The position numbers and the translations under genes were made by a program. This document shows positions 18,076 through 27,380 of a stretch of DNA of 64,000 nucleotides, piece after piece. The DNA is from an uncultured Bacteroidales bacterium. Its GTDB lineage: Bacteria; Bacteroidota; Bacteroidia; Bacteroidales; F082. Where the stretch lies: assembly GCA_947303085.1 (NCBI GenBank), contig CAMYXP010000003.1:1-64000 (forward strand). Reading direction: 5' to 3'. Position 1 is the stretch's first letter, and the number at the start of each line of letters is the position of its first letter. The notes below the pieces were generated by a model. It saw nothing but the letters and a program-made list of their open reading frames with translations. It searched no databases and was not told where the DNA came from.

Positions 18076-18475
18076 ATGGCAAAAATAATAGTTAAAGACA
18101 CTGACATAACAGTGCTGAAAATCAATGAGGCGGATTATATTTCGCTTACAGACATCGCAAAATACAAGTCGGAAGACCCTAATGCGACTATTGCTAATTG
18201 GATTAGGAATAGAAATACAATCGAGTTTTTGGGTCTATGGGAAAAATTGTTCAATCCTGATTTTAAACCCCTCGAATTCGAGGGGTTTAGGAAAGAGGCG
18301 GGTCTAAACGCATTCACACTATCACCTAAAAAATGGATGGAAACTACCAACGCTATTGGAATAATCGCACGCTCGGGGCGTTATGGAGGAACGTTTGGAA
18401 AAGCTGAACCAGATTGCAATTCAGCAGATGACGGTGCTGGAAGGACATGGAAAGAGAGAAATTGTAAAGAATTAA
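18076..18475 (+). pseudogene. KilA-N domain protein with internal deletion and frame change
   Basis: The N-terminal ~100 codons give a KilA-N DNA-binding domain (ISLTDIAKYKSEDP, IANWIRNRNTIEFLGLWE, then FTLSPKKWMETTNAIGI and SGRYGGT). Intact homologues continue from there for another 150 or so residues. Here the frame changes to nonsense at 18383-18392, while an overlapping frame starting ATGGAGGAACGTTTGG (18383) gives MEERLEKLNQIA...LEGHGKRE and stops at 18473-18475. That resembles the usual charged, coiled C-terminus of these proteins. The original frame runs on to 18531, across the trkH start. KilA-N proteins are phage- or mobile-element-derived, so this is a decayed remnant. Confidence 0.75.
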
Positions 18476-18497
18476 TGTACATTATCAAAAAAATCTC

Positions 18498-18505
18498 TAT
18501 CTTTG
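18498..18505 (+). promoter_or_regulatory. TAnnTTTG -7 box for trkH
   Basis: TATCTTTGCAGG lies 23 bases before the ATG at 18528, giving a leader of ~15 bases. Confidence 0.6.
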
Positions 18506-18527
18506 CAGGTTGCACAATGATATTGTT

Positions 18528-20057
18528 ATGAAGGCAAAGATTTATGGCGTTTTTATTCTCGTTGAGGCGTTCTTCATGTTCGTCGCCTCAATGGTCGCGC
18601 TGTATTACAATGTGCACGCCGGCGAACAAGACGTGGTGTCGCTGCTAGCTTCGACAATGGTGACAGGCATCTTCGGCTTTATCCTGCTCTCAGCCGGCCG
18701 CGAGAAATCACGACAAGGCGACGGCAGAGTGAAGAAGATCGACAACCTCACGATGAAAGACTCCTTCGTGCTAGTCACAGTGGCATGGGTGCTGTTCGCC
18801 GTGTTCGGAATGCTGCCGTTTATCTTCACAGGCACCATCGACAACGTCACCGACGCCTTCTTCGAGTCGATGTCAGGGTTCACCACCACCGGCTCCACAA
18901 TAATGGATAACATTGACGCTCAACCACATGGCATATTGTTCTGGCGTAGCATGACACAATGGCTCGGCGGCTTGGGCATCATCGTGCTCTTCCTCGCCAT
19001 CATCCCCGTGCTGAATAAAAACTCCAACAAAACAATGCTTTTCTCAGCCGAGATGTCGGGTCTTAGCGTTAAGAAACTGCATCCTAAGATGGCTGTCACA
19101 GCTCGTCATCTGTGGCTTATCTACATGTTCCTCACCATCGCCTGTTTCTTGGCTTATTGGGCGGGTCCGATGAACATTTACGACGCTGCATGTCACGCCC
19201 TTACAACCATGGCGAGCGGCGGTTTCAGCACTCATCAGGCTAGCATCGGTTACTACAATTCGAGCTATGTGGAGTATATCTGCGTGCTTTTCATGATAAT
19301 GTCGGGCATCAACTTCTCACTGTATTATTTCCTCTCTCGCGGCGATATCCGTTATTTCGCTAAAAACGAGGAACTGCGCTGGTTCCTTGGTGTTGTGGCA
19401 TTCGCTGTGATTGTCGTCACGACATTGTTCTACGTCGCTCCTGATGTCACCACAGTCACAACCGACATAGAGTCTTATCCTGCACCTAACTTCGAGAGCC
19501 GGTTCCGCACAGCTTTGTTCCATGTGACAGCAATTGTCACTTCAACGGGTTATCAAGGCTCTTGCTACGACTACAGCTTGTGGGGTGGGTTGTTTCTGGT
19601 GCCTACGCTTCTGCTGATGCTGAGCGGTGCGTGCGCGGGATCAACATCCGGCGGTATCAAGGTCATTCGTTGGATGGTGTGCCTCAAGTCTATCCGTAAC
19701 ACCATCAAGCAGATGCTGCATCCGAGCGCTGTGTTCACAGTGAAGATATCCAAGGAGGTAGTGCCTAACGACACTCTTCTCCGCACGCTTAACTTCTTGT
19801 TTTTCTATGTGATTTTGTGTGTCGTGAGCGTCGTTGTCTTAGTCATCAGCGGCTGCGACTTCAAAGAAGGTGTGTTCAATGCCATCACAGCCTTGAGTAA
19901 CATGGGCCCCGGCGTGTTCTCAACAGGTCCCGACGCCTCATTCTCGGGACTTTCCGTCATGGCGAAATGGGTGATGTCGTTCCTCATGCTCATCGGTCGT
20001 CTGGAAATCTACACAGTGCTGCTGATTTTCACCCCGACCTTCTGGAATAAGAAATAA
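18528..20057 (+). CDS. trkH: TrkH-family potassium uptake protein
   Basis: About 509 residues from the ATG at 18528; a TTG 18 bases upstream opens the same frame but sits at the expected transcription start. The four P-loop/selectivity-filter repeats of the Trk/Ktr/HKT family are recognisable around SGFTTTGSTIMD, MASGGFSTH, TSTGYQGSCYD and NMGPGVFSTG, separated by TM helices. The SGACAGSTSGGIKVIR loop is also typical. It imports K+ (and perhaps Na+) across the inner membrane. The usual regulatory partner TrkA/KtrA is not adjacent. Composition returns to the genome-like higher GC here, marking the end of the accessory stretch. Confidence 0.95.
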   Translation: MKAKIYGVFILVEAFFMFVASMVALYYNVHAGEQDVVSLLASTMVTGIFGFILLSAGREKSRQGDGRVKKIDNLTMKDSFVLVTVAWVLFAVFGMLPFIFTGTIDNVTDAFFESMSGFTTTGSTIMDNIDAQPHGILFWRSMTQWLGGLGIIVLFLAIIPVLNKNSNKTMLFSAEMSGLSVKKLHPKMAVTARHLWLIYMFLTIACFLAYWAGPMNIYDAACHALTTMASGGFSTHQASIGYYNSSYVEYICVLFMIMSGINFSLYYFLSRGDIRYFAKNEELRWFLGVVAFAVIVVTTLFYVAPDVTTVTTDIESYPAPNFESRFRTALFHVTAIVTSTGYQGSCYDYSLWGGLFLVPTLLLMLSGACAGSTSGGIKVIRWMVCLKSIRNTIKQMLHPSAVFTVKISKEVVPNDTLLRTLNFLFFYVILCVVSVVVLVISGCDFKEGVFNAITALSNMGPGVFSTGPDASFSGLSVMAKWVMSFLMLIGRLEIYTVLLIFTPTFWNKK

Positions 20058-20074
20058 AACTTATTCTAAATCAA

Positions 20075-21328
20075 TTATTTATCTAATAAAAGATTTATCG
20101 AATGCGACGAAGGCCTCTGATAGACCTTAAGGTCGAACTGTTTCACCACGGCATAGATGTGGTCGAAAATGTCGCCCTGAATAGCCTCGTACGAAACCCA
20201 GTCGGTTTGGGCACTGAAGCAGTAAATCTGAATCGGAATGCCGTATTCATTAGGGTCTTTCTGACGCACCAACATTGTCAAATTATGGTTGAGGTTAGGA
20301 TTTCTCTTCAGATATTCCTGCATATAAGCCCTGAAAATGCCGAGGTTGGTCTGACGGCGTCCGTTGACGAGGGTAGAGGTGTCGATGTCGTTTTTCTTGT
20401 TGAATTCAGCGATTTCAGCCTCTTTTTTCTCGATATATTTCGTCACAAGCTGAAATTTCTTGAATCGCTCGAGCATCTCAGGCGTGCAGAACTTCACCGT
20501 GTCGGCGTCGATGATGATGGAGCGTGCTATACGGCGGCCTCCCGACTCGGTCATGCCGCGCCAGTTGATAAACGGGTCGGAGATGAGCGAATAGGTAGGG
20601 ATGGTGGAAATGGTGTTGTCCCAGTTTTTGACCTTCACCGTGGTGAGACCCATGTCGATGACATTACCGTCGGCATCGCCTTTCACAATCCAGTCGCCGA
20701 TGCGCACCATGTCGTTGGCACTCAATTGAATACCTCCGACAAAACCGAGGATAGGGTCTTTGAAAACCAACATCAGCACCGCCGAAGCTGTACCTAGTCC
20801 GATGAAGATGTTGCTGAGGTCTTTGTTCATCAGCGTGGCTAGAACCAGCAACACGCAAATTATTATCAAAATGATTTTTATGATTTGAATCAAACCCTTG
20901 ATAGGCTTGTTTTTCGAGATGTCGAACGAGTTGTAAACGTCAGAAAATGATTCAAGTATGGAGAGTAAAATGCCTGTGAATGTGGTTATCTCGCACACTC
21001 TCGCCACCACAATGATAAACGCGTTCAATGCGTCCAAATCGGGAGCCACTATGTACATCCAGTGTTTTATCAGGTAAATCGGGACGAGGAAGGCAATTCT
21101 TCTCTCAAGCTTCCTGCCAAGGAAATAATCGTCGTATTTTGTCTTGCTTTTCCTGATGATGCCTCCAACGACTCTCTTCAACAGCCATTTTACCAGGAAA
21201 AACAGGGCAAAAACCACTATCAAAAATGAAATGATGCCGATTCCTTGGGCTATGTAACGCGCCGTCTCTGCTTCGAAATGTAAATCGGTGAATAGTTTTT
21301 CTAAAATCTCTAAATATTTGGTTATCAT
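20075..21328 (-). CDS. Mechanosensitive channel, MscS superfamily (YbdG-like)
   Basis: 417 residues, about the length of the E. coli YbdG type. Several N-terminal TM helices (about 25-50, 70-90, 95-115 and 140-165) precede the pore-lining helix and the MscS beta domain (GFVGGIQLSANDMVRIGDWI). Next come VIDMGLTTVKVKNWDNTIS and ISDPFINWRGMTESGGRRI; this last motif is the YbdG-like signature. It opens under membrane tension to release solutes during osmotic downshock. It is the last gene of a minus-strand unit with the lipid kinase (4-base gap) and the LTA-synthase-like gene. Confidence 0.92.
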   Translation of the reverse strand: MITKYLEILEKLFTDLHFEAETARYIAQGIGIISFLIVVFALFFLVKWLLKRVVGGIIRKSKTKYDDYFLGRKLERRIAFLVPIYLIKHWMYIVAPDLDALNAFIIVVARVCEITTFTGILLSILESFSDVYNSFDISKNKPIKGLIQIIKIILIIICVLLVLATLMNKDLSNIFIGLGTASAVLMLVFKDPILGFVGGIQLSANDMVRIGDWIVKGDADGNVIDMGLTTVKVKNWDNTISTIPTYSLISDPFINWRGMTESGGRRIARSIIIDADTVKFCTPEMLERFKKFQLVTKYIEKKEAEIAEFNKKNDIDTSTLVNGRRQTNLGIFRAYMQEYLKRNPNLNHNLTMLVRQKDPNEYGIPIQIYCFSAQTDWVSYEAIQGDIFDHIYAVVKQFDLKVYQRPSSHSINLLLDK

Positions 21329-21332
21329 AGTA

Positions 21333-22223
21333 TTAAATATTTCTAGGTAATAAAATGTTCAAACTCAACGGGATAATCTCCACGACTATGTCTTTTGGCA
21401 TCATCACTGCTTCGCCATCGATATTCGCAATCTCTTCTTTTTCTCTTAAAACCTTGATTTTCTTAGCTTTATGAATGTCGACAATCTTGGTTCTGTCGAT
21501 TTTGCTTGTCAATAATCTCTCTGCGATTAATGGCACCTGCAACATGTTGGGTTTCTTGAAGATGCATACGTCGAGCAGGCCGTCGTTGAGCGAGGCGGAA
21601 GGGGAGACCACGGCGTTGGAGCCGAACTGGTTGCTGTTGGCAAATGAGATGAACAGCGGCTCGCAGTCGATTTCCTCCTTGTCGTCGAGTATGAGATGGT
21701 ATTTCTCTGGCTTGAAATGCATGTATTCCTTGGTGACCAGCTTCACGTATGTCTTGATGCCGCGCTTAGGGTCTTTGGCGAAGAAATCGGCGATGATGGC
21801 GTCGAAACCCACACCCGCGATGCTGATGTAAGGCACTCCGTTCATCGCTGCCGTGTCGATCTTCGACTTCACGCCTTTGTTTATCACCTCAGTGATGACT
21901 TTATCAGGTTTTAAAGGCAGATGCAGATGCCTGGAGAGTCCGTTGCCCGAGCCGTAAGGCACTATGGCGAAGGTCTGACGCGCCCCGAGCATGTTGGTTG
22001 CCACCTCGTTGATGGTGCCGTCACCACCCACAGCCACTATGATATCGTATTGATCCTCAATGGCTTGCCTCGTAAGCTCCGCAGCATGACCGCCATACTC
22101 AGTCAAAGTTATGGTGTAGTCATATTTGTCCTTGTCAATCAACTTTTCAACAATCGAAGGGAACTTCGACTTGTCGTGATGACCTGAAATCGGGTTGACA
22201 ATAAACAATATCTTTTCTTTCAT
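21333..22223 (-). CDS. Diacylglycerol/sphingosine kinase-like lipid kinase (YegS/DgkB family)
   Basis: 296 residues, the normal family length. Motifs: IVNPISGHHDK at the N-terminus, the nucleotide-binding VAVGGDGTINEVATN, YGSGNGLSRHL, and NDGLLDVCIFKKP with DGEAVMMP near the C-terminus. The family phosphorylates lipid alcohols such as diacylglycerol; Bacteroidota also make sphingolipids, so the substrate is open. The start overlaps the stop of the upstream LTA-synthase-like gene by 4 bases. DAG is a by-product of glycerophosphate transfer by LTA-synthase-type enzymes, so recycling DAG is a plausible shared role (inference). Confidence 0.9.
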   Translation of the reverse strand: MKEKILFIVNPISGHHDKSKFPSIVEKLIDKDKYDYTITLTEYGGHAAELTRQAIEDQYDIIVAVGGDGTINEVATNMLGARQTFAIVPYGSGNGLSRHLHLPLKPDKVITEVINKGVKSKIDTAAMNGVPYISIAGVGFDAIIADFFAKDPKRGIKTYVKLVTKEYMHFKPEKYHLILDDKEEIDCEPLFISFANSNQFGSNAVVSPSASLNDGLLDVCIFKKPNMLQVPLIAERLLTSKIDRTKIVDIHKAKKIKVLREKEEIANIDGEAVMMPKDIVVEIIPLSLNILLPRNI

Positions 22224-24148
22224 TTTATATATAACTTATTGCTAATCATTCGGTTAGTATATTGCTGGAGCTGCATCCTAAACTTGTCGTTGAGGCCATC
22301 CCAACGCTCGCTCTCTTCTTTTTTATAAAGGTTGTGGTTCAAACAAGGGTCATCGTCGATGTCGAACACCGCCGTGATGTTTGTGCCGTCGCTTTGCAGC
22401 AGATATTTGCCGTCGCTGTATTGGTAAATATTGTTGAGATAGCTTGAAAAACAAGGCTCTTGCAGACTGTCGAACACGTTTCTGCCGAAGCTGAAGATGG
22501 TGTCGTTGTTGCCAAGCGCCGCCAGCAGACTGATTCCGATGTCGGTTTGCTGTGCCATGATATTGGTTTTCAATGGTTTAATGATGCTTGGTGCATAAAA
22601 TGCCGTCACAATCTGATATTGTCCGTAGCCATTGAGGTAGTTGTCGTAACGATGTTCAGGGTTCACGTGGTCGCCCACTATGACGAAGATGGTGCTGTCG
22701 AACCAGCTATAATTGCTCATGGTTTCGAAGAAATGACGCATGGCGTCGTCGGTGTAGCGCACTGTCTTCTCGAAGTCGGTCTTGTAGTCGCCTTCAGGCA
22801 GCTCATAGCCCTTCGGGAGTTTAAACGGATGGTGCGACGACAGCGTGAACACTCCAGCCGCGAATGGCTTGTGCATCTCATTGATTTTCCGCGCAGTAAA
22901 CTGTAAAAACGGCATGTCGGAGATGCCCCAGGTGCCATCGTAATCGTCGTCGTTGCCGTATTCGTCGCGACCGTAATAGCTGTCGAAACCGGCTGAGATG
23001 GCCGAGGCGTTGAAGTTCATGGTGCCGTTGTTGCCGCCATGGAAAAACGCTGTGGTGTAGCCGTGTTTCTTCAAGATGCTTCCAAAGCCGTCGAGACGGT
23101 TGGCAGCATAGCGCGACTCCACGTAATTGCTCGGCATCAGCGATGGCAAGCCCGATAGGATGGAGGTGAGCGCCTCTATCGACTGACGGCCGTTAGCCAT
23201 GCCATTGAAAACCAAACTATTAGCTAGCAAAGAGTCGAGAAACGGAGTTAATGTCGTCTCACGTCTCTCGTTGTAAAACTTCACCATCTCCTGTCCGTGA
23301 CTCTCCAAAATGATGATGAAAACATTGTAATCATTCGCGTCACCTTCAATAAAACGATTGACAGTCAAGTCTTTACGAATAGGGGAGTAGCGTTGCTCCA
23401 GCTCTTCGTCATCATAAAAATGCAACGGTTTCAGCACCGCTCCCGACGAGCCGCGTCCTATAGTGAACGGAGTGTTCAAAACCAACGGAATGTTCTGCGT
23501 TTTCGTGTAATTTGCCGCGGTGATGATGCTGATAGGTTTGTTTTGCAGTCCGCCGCGCAGCCCGATAATCGAAGCGGCGACAATACCTAAAAATATTAGC
23601 GAGCGTGTCACATACCAGCGCATCCGGTTTTCAATGACCGCAGGCTTCACTCTCGTCTTCCGCGTGAGTAAAATTATCAGGAATAAAAACACTAAAAACA
23701 CCAGCACCATATACCAGAAATCGACGAGGAATTGTGTCACCAAACCGCCCTGGTTGTCGTCGGTATGTTGTGCGAAACCGAATAGCTCGGAGGTCATTCT
23801 CTTGTCGATATAACGGTAATAAATGACGTCGATGATATTTAAAGTAATACTTAACGAATTCGTTATAACAAAAAGAATATCAACGACTTCGCAATACCAT
23901 TTTTTAAATTTCAATTCTATCGGAAGACCGTAAAGAACAAGCAGCGGAAGGTTTGCGATTATGAGCGTCCAGATGTCGAATCGCATCCCGATGAAAAACA
24001 ATCTGAACTGTCCGCCGAGGCTTAAATCGGGGAAGTTCGAGGTGTTGAAAAGGAACAACAGCCAGCGACTGAACGCAAGAAGTAGCAGCATCGCGCCGAG
24101 GCGGATGACAAACACTTTCCAAAGCTGAATTTCCTTATTCGACCACAT
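22220..24148 (-). CDS. LTA synthase-family membrane sulfatase/phosphotransferase
   Basis: About 642 residues from MWSNKEIQ at 24148; the frame extends 7 codons upstream but those fall in the promoter. Five N-terminal TM segments fall within residues 1-210, then an extracellular alkaline-phosphatase-fold domain. Visible active-site regions: IILESHGQE (metal-binding Glu), GRQSIEALTSIL (nucleophile position), FFHGGNNGTMNF and VIVGDHVNPEHRYD (metal-binding Asp/His). Family members transfer glycerophosphate or phosphoethanolamine to envelope glycans. In a Gram-negative Bacteroidales the acceptor is not known from the sequence. Confidence 0.9.
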   Translation of the reverse strand: MWSNKEIQLWKVFVIRLGAMLLLLAFSRWLLFLFNTSNFPDLSLGGQFRLFFIGMRFDIWTLIIANLPLLVLYGLPIELKFKKWYCEVVDILFVITNSLSITLNIIDVIYYRYIDKRMTSELFGFAQHTDDNQGGLVTQFLVDFWYMVLVFLVFLFLIILLTRKTRVKPAVIENRMRWYVTRSLIFLGIVAASIIGLRGGLQNKPISIITAANYTKTQNIPLVLNTPFTIGRGSSGAVLKPLHFYDDEELEQRYSPIRKDLTVNRFIEGDANDYNVFIIILESHGQEMVKFYNERRETTLTPFLDSLLANSLVFNGMANGRQSIEALTSILSGLPSLMPSNYVESRYAANRLDGFGSILKKHGYTTAFFHGGNNGTMNFNASAISAGFDSYYGRDEYGNDDDYDGTWGISDMPFLQFTARKINEMHKPFAAGVFTLSSHHPFKLPKGYELPEGDYKTDFEKTVRYTDDAMRHFFETMSNYSWFDSTIFVIVGDHVNPEHRYDNYLNGYGQYQIVTAFYAPSIIKPLKTNIMAQQTDIGISLLAALGNNDTIFSFGRNVFDSLQEPCFSSYLNNIYQYSDGKYLLQSDGTNITAVFDIDDDPCLNHNLYKKEESERWDGLNDKFRMQLQQYTNRMISNKLYIK

Positions 24149-24166
24149 ATTTTGTGTTTTAACTTG

Positions 24167-24194
24167 CAAAAATAATAATATTTTCGTATTTTTG
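24167..24194. promoter_or_regulatory. Divergent pair of TAnnTTTG -7 boxes
   Basis: The minus-strand TATTTTTGC at 24167-24174 serves the LTA-synthase-like operon. The plus-strand TATTTTTGC at 24187-24194 serves the M23 peptidase gene. The boxes are only 12 bases apart, so RNA polymerase could compete for the two sites. Confidence 0.6.
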
Positions 24195-24214
24195 CAACAA
24201 TTAATATTTTGAAA

Positions 24215-25918
24215 ATGAGATTTAAGTTTTTGTTTTGTTTATTGTTGATTGTCAATATTTTAACCGCTCAAGAAAAGGTTAATTATCCAGTTTATCCTTC
24301 TCCGGTCAAGTTTCCTGTTTATCTTTCGGCTACTTTTGGCGAGCTGCGCAACAACGCTTTTCATGCCGGTGTCGATATCAAGACCGGCGGTGAGATAGGC
24401 AAGAATGTGTATGCTGTGGCCGATGGCTACGTGAGCCGTATCGGAGTGTCGCCCTACGGCTATGGAAACGTGGTGTATGTCACTCATAATGATGGGTTTA
24501 TGTCGGTTTACGCACATCTCGAGAGCTTCAATCAGAAGATTTCAAAATATGTCAAAAACAAACAGCTTGCGAGTAAGTCGTTTGCCCAGAATATCTTCCT
24601 TGAAAAGGATGATATCCCAGTGAAAGTCGGTGATTTTCTTGGACTTAGCGGCGATACCGGCGGCTCGGGCGGACCGCATCTGCATTATGAGCTTCGCGAC
24701 GCTAACCAGCATCCTGTGAATCCTTATTTCTTTGGCTTCAAAATAAAGGATAACATCAAGCCTGGAATCAACGGAATAGCCTTGTATCCAAAAGAAAAAT
24801 CGTCGGTAAACGGTCTCGATGAGGCTGCTTATTTCGAGCTTGAGAATAAAAACGGCAATTATTCAGTGAAATCTGGCGAAATAAAGGTGAACGGCACTGT
24901 GTTTTTCGGCATCTCGGCTTACGATCAAGGTAACGACTCGAATAACAAAAACGGCGTTTATTCAATCGAGCTTTTTGCTGATAACCGATTGATATTCAGC
25001 ATTTTATTTGATAATTATTCTTACGATGAGACTCGTTACATCAACAGCCTTATCGATTATCGTAAGTTTGTGAACGATAAAATAAGATATGTGCGCACCG
25101 AAATCGATGAGTACAACATCCTTGATTTATATGGCGAAAAGTATGGCTACATCACCTTGAAAGAAGGGCAGAGGGTGGAAATGAAATATGTGGTGAAGGA
25201 TTATTTCGGCAACACTTCGATTGTGAACTTTACTTTAGTTGGCGATAAACATTTGTCGGAATGCTCTGATAATCAATATAGTAGAAGCTATTATCGCATC
25301 GACGGCAAAAATGCTGTGGAGGTGAATCTTGATGGCTTCACTGCTATGATTCCTGAAAAGGCGTTTTACAAATTCGAGTATGTCTTGGCTCGCCAGCTCG
25401 ACACCATCCCGAATATCGCCTCTGATTATGCGTATCTTCTTGGTTCTGAGGAGATTCCAGTTCAGAAAAACATCGAAATCAAGCTCCGTCCTGCCGAAAA
25501 ATATGCCGATTCTGATAAGCTTTACGTCGTTTCAGTGGCGAAAGACGGCAAATTTGTGGCTCAAGGCGGCAAGATGAACGATGGTATGGTCTGCACAAAA
25601 GTGAGAAGCTTCGGCACCTTCGCCTTGGCAGTCGACGAAAAAGCTCCAAAAGTAGAACCAATCAACTTTAAGAACAATACTAAAATTATCAAGTGTAACC
25701 GATTGAAAATCAAGATAAAAGACGAAGAATCAGGCATTAACAAATACGACATTTACCTTAACGGAAAATGGGTTGTTGGCGCCTACGACGCGAAAAACAA
25801 CCTGCTTTTTTATGATGTCGACGAATTCTTAAAACTTGGTAAAAACAAGATGGAAGTCGTTGTAACTGATGCAGTTGGCAACGAAACACGACGCACTTAC
25901 ACCCTTATTCGGGAATAA
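24215..25918 (+). CDS. M23 (LytM-type) metallopeptidase, secreted
   Basis: About 567 residues from the ATG at 24215; an in-frame TTG is 6 bases upstream. A signal peptide (MRFKFLFCLLLIVNILTAQ) is followed directly by the M23 domain at about residues 25-175. The zinc ligands are in FHAGVDIKT (HxxxD) and GGPHLHYELR (HxH), with the VYAHLESF strand. The remaining ~390 residues are beta-rich Ig-like or carbohydrate-binding-like modules ending in DAVGNETRRTYTLI. M23 enzymes cut peptide cross-bridges in peptidoglycan; the large C-terminal part probably targets or regulates it. Its 3' end overlaps the convergent beta-helix gene by 14 bases. Confidence 0.93.
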   Translation: MRFKFLFCLLLIVNILTAQEKVNYPVYPSPVKFPVYLSATFGELRNNAFHAGVDIKTGGEIGKNVYAVADGYVSRIGVSPYGYGNVVYVTHNDGFMSVYAHLESFNQKISKYVKNKQLASKSFAQNIFLEKDDIPVKVGDFLGLSGDTGGSGGPHLHYELRDANQHPVNPYFFGFKIKDNIKPGINGIALYPKEKSSVNGLDEAAYFELENKNGNYSVKSGEIKVNGTVFFGISAYDQGNDSNNKNGVYSIELFADNRLIFSILFDNYSYDETRYINSLIDYRKFVNDKIRYVRTEIDEYNILDLYGEKYGYITLKEGQRVEMKYVVKDYFGNTSIVNFTLVGDKHLSECSDNQYSRSYYRIDGKNAVEVNLDGFTAMIPEKAFYKFEYVLARQLDTIPNIASDYAYLLGSEEIPVQKNIEIKLRPAEKYADSDKLYVVSVAKDGKFVAQGGKMNDGMVCTKVRSFGTFALAVDEKAPKVEPINFKNNTKIIKCNRLKIKIKDEESGINKYDIYLNGKWVVGAYDAKNNLLFYDVDEFLKLGKNKMEVVVTDAVGNETRRTYTLIRE

Positions 25919-27380
25919 CATATTGATACGCTCCGGCATCAGGACTGTTGCCTCGGTCGACGCCGTCGAGGTCGTATTGCAGCTCGCCTGTCGAATAAAC
26001 AGGGTTTCCTATGCCTATTGCCGCTGACTTATCGTTGATGTGGAAGTCAAACTGCTCTGTATCCTTGAATTTAGGCGATTTATTGAACACGCACGACTCG
26101 TAAAGGCTTGTGTTGCCATGTGGACGTTGCGTGCGAATCAGACTGTTACGGAAGATGTAAAGCGTGTCGGTGCCTTCATGGAAACCGCTGCCTAGCTCGT
26201 TGTCCTGGTTGCCGTAAACGATGCTGTTGTTGATTTCGCAGTTAAACGGTATGGCGTAGGTGATGCCGTCTGTAGGATTTTGATATAAGTTGTTGAAAAA
26301 CAACGCCTCAGCCTTTCTTGTTGAGCTTGTCCAATAGTTGGCGATGGTGCTGTGGTTTATCACATATTCGCCGCCGCCGGTGAGCGCGATGCAGTAGTTG
26401 CCGCAGTTGTTGACCACCAGATTCGACATCCCGATGCTGTAACAGTTGGCATAAACGCCCATTCCTGTGTGGTTTTCGATGATGGTGTTGGTGATATATG
26501 CTGCCGCGTAATTGTCTTTCAGCATGCGCTGAATCTGCAGCCCGATGAAGCCGTTTCTGATGATGGCGTGGTTGATGCTGTGTCCGTGGCCTTCGCGTGC
26601 CTCCATGAGCCATATTCTGTTCCACTGTCCTGGCTGGTCATGATAATATGACTCGAGTCTGTCGCCTTGAAACACAACAGGTTCCTCGGCTGTACCGTTC
26701 ACCACCAGCTGACCCTCGCTCCAAGCCCACAAACCTGCGCCGCCATGGAAATAGACATGCGTTCCTGGCTCTATCGTGAGCGTACCGTCGGAGTCGATAA
26801 GTGCCACGTTATAAATGACGTATGGCTTCTCGGCCGTCCAATGCACGTCGGTGTTTACCGAGTCGGTGATGGCGACGTAATAGTTGGTATAATGGCCGTT
26901 GGCGTCGGGGAAGATGCCTTTCCGACCAATGATGTAATGCGCGTTCTGCCCGTAGGCGGTGAGGTTGACAACACGCTCGTTGCCGTTGGTGTTGAAAATC
27001 AAGCGGTCTTGCACGAAAAACGGATTGCTGTCGTCGTTCGGGTTGATAGTCACCTTGATAAACACATACAGACTGTCACTGCCGTAGATTTCCACGTCTT
27101 TAAACAGCGTCCCAGCCTGTCCGTCGACGTTGATGCTGTATGGCGACTGGTTGCCTCTTTCAAGTCGTATCGAATTGATTTTCAAGTTCTCAGAGTTGTT
27201 GTTGTAAATCATCAACACCCTTGTTGAAGAGCCAATGCTCGTAAAAACGGTGTCAAAAGTGACGGTGTCCGTCGAAAGGTCGATGTTTCTCGACGGATTA
27301 TCGGTGAACTCCAATTTCCTTCGGCAGGAAATCGAAGCGATGACAAACGATAACAATATGAAAACTAATACCTTACGCAT
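25905..27380 (-). CDS. Secreted right-handed beta-helix lipoprotein
   Basis: 491 residues. The N-terminus MRKVLVFILLSFVIASISC has a lipobox Cys at 19. The first ~170 residues look like an Ig/ASH-type beta sandwich (FDTVFTSIGSSTRVLMIYNN). From ~200 on, repeated short strands with polar loops (TLTIEPGTHVYFHGGAGLWA, NHAIIRNGFIGLQI, NTIIENHTGMGVYANC, NNSIVYGNQDNELGSG) form a parallel beta-helix. It ends in DLDGVDRGNSPDAGAYQYV, common in polymorphic outer-membrane-type and choice-of-anchor proteins. It probably binds or cuts polysaccharide at the surface; no catalytic residue set is evident. The start overlaps the thioredoxin stop (TAATG). Confidence 0.8.
   Translation of the reverse strand: MRKVLVFILLSFVIASISCRRKLEFTDNPSRNIDLSTDTVTFDTVFTSIGSSTRVLMIYNNNSENLKINSIRLERGNQSPYSINVDGQAGTLFKDVEIYGSDSLYVFIKVTINPNDDSNPFFVQDRLIFNTNGNERVVNLTAYGQNAHYIIGRKGIFPDANGHYTNYYVAITDSVNTDVHWTAEKPYVIYNVALIDSDGTLTIEPGTHVYFHGGAGLWAWSEGQLVVNGTAEEPVVFQGDRLESYYHDQPGQWNRIWLMEAREGHGHSINHAIIRNGFIGLQIQRMLKDNYAAAYITNTIIENHTGMGVYANCYSIGMSNLVVNNCGNYCIALTGGGEYVINHSTIANYWTSSTRKAEALFFNNLYQNPTDGITYAIPFNCEINNSIVYGNQDNELGSGFHEGTDTLYIFRNSLIRTQRPHGNTSLYESCVFNKSPKFKDTEQFDFHINDKSAAIGIGNPVYSTGELQYDLDGVDRGNSPDAGAYQYVIPE

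Noticed and set aside
24167-24194. Inverted repeat as an operator between the LTA-synthase-like and M23 genes
   Set aside because: The symmetry is explained by two back-to-back TATTTTTG promoter boxes.
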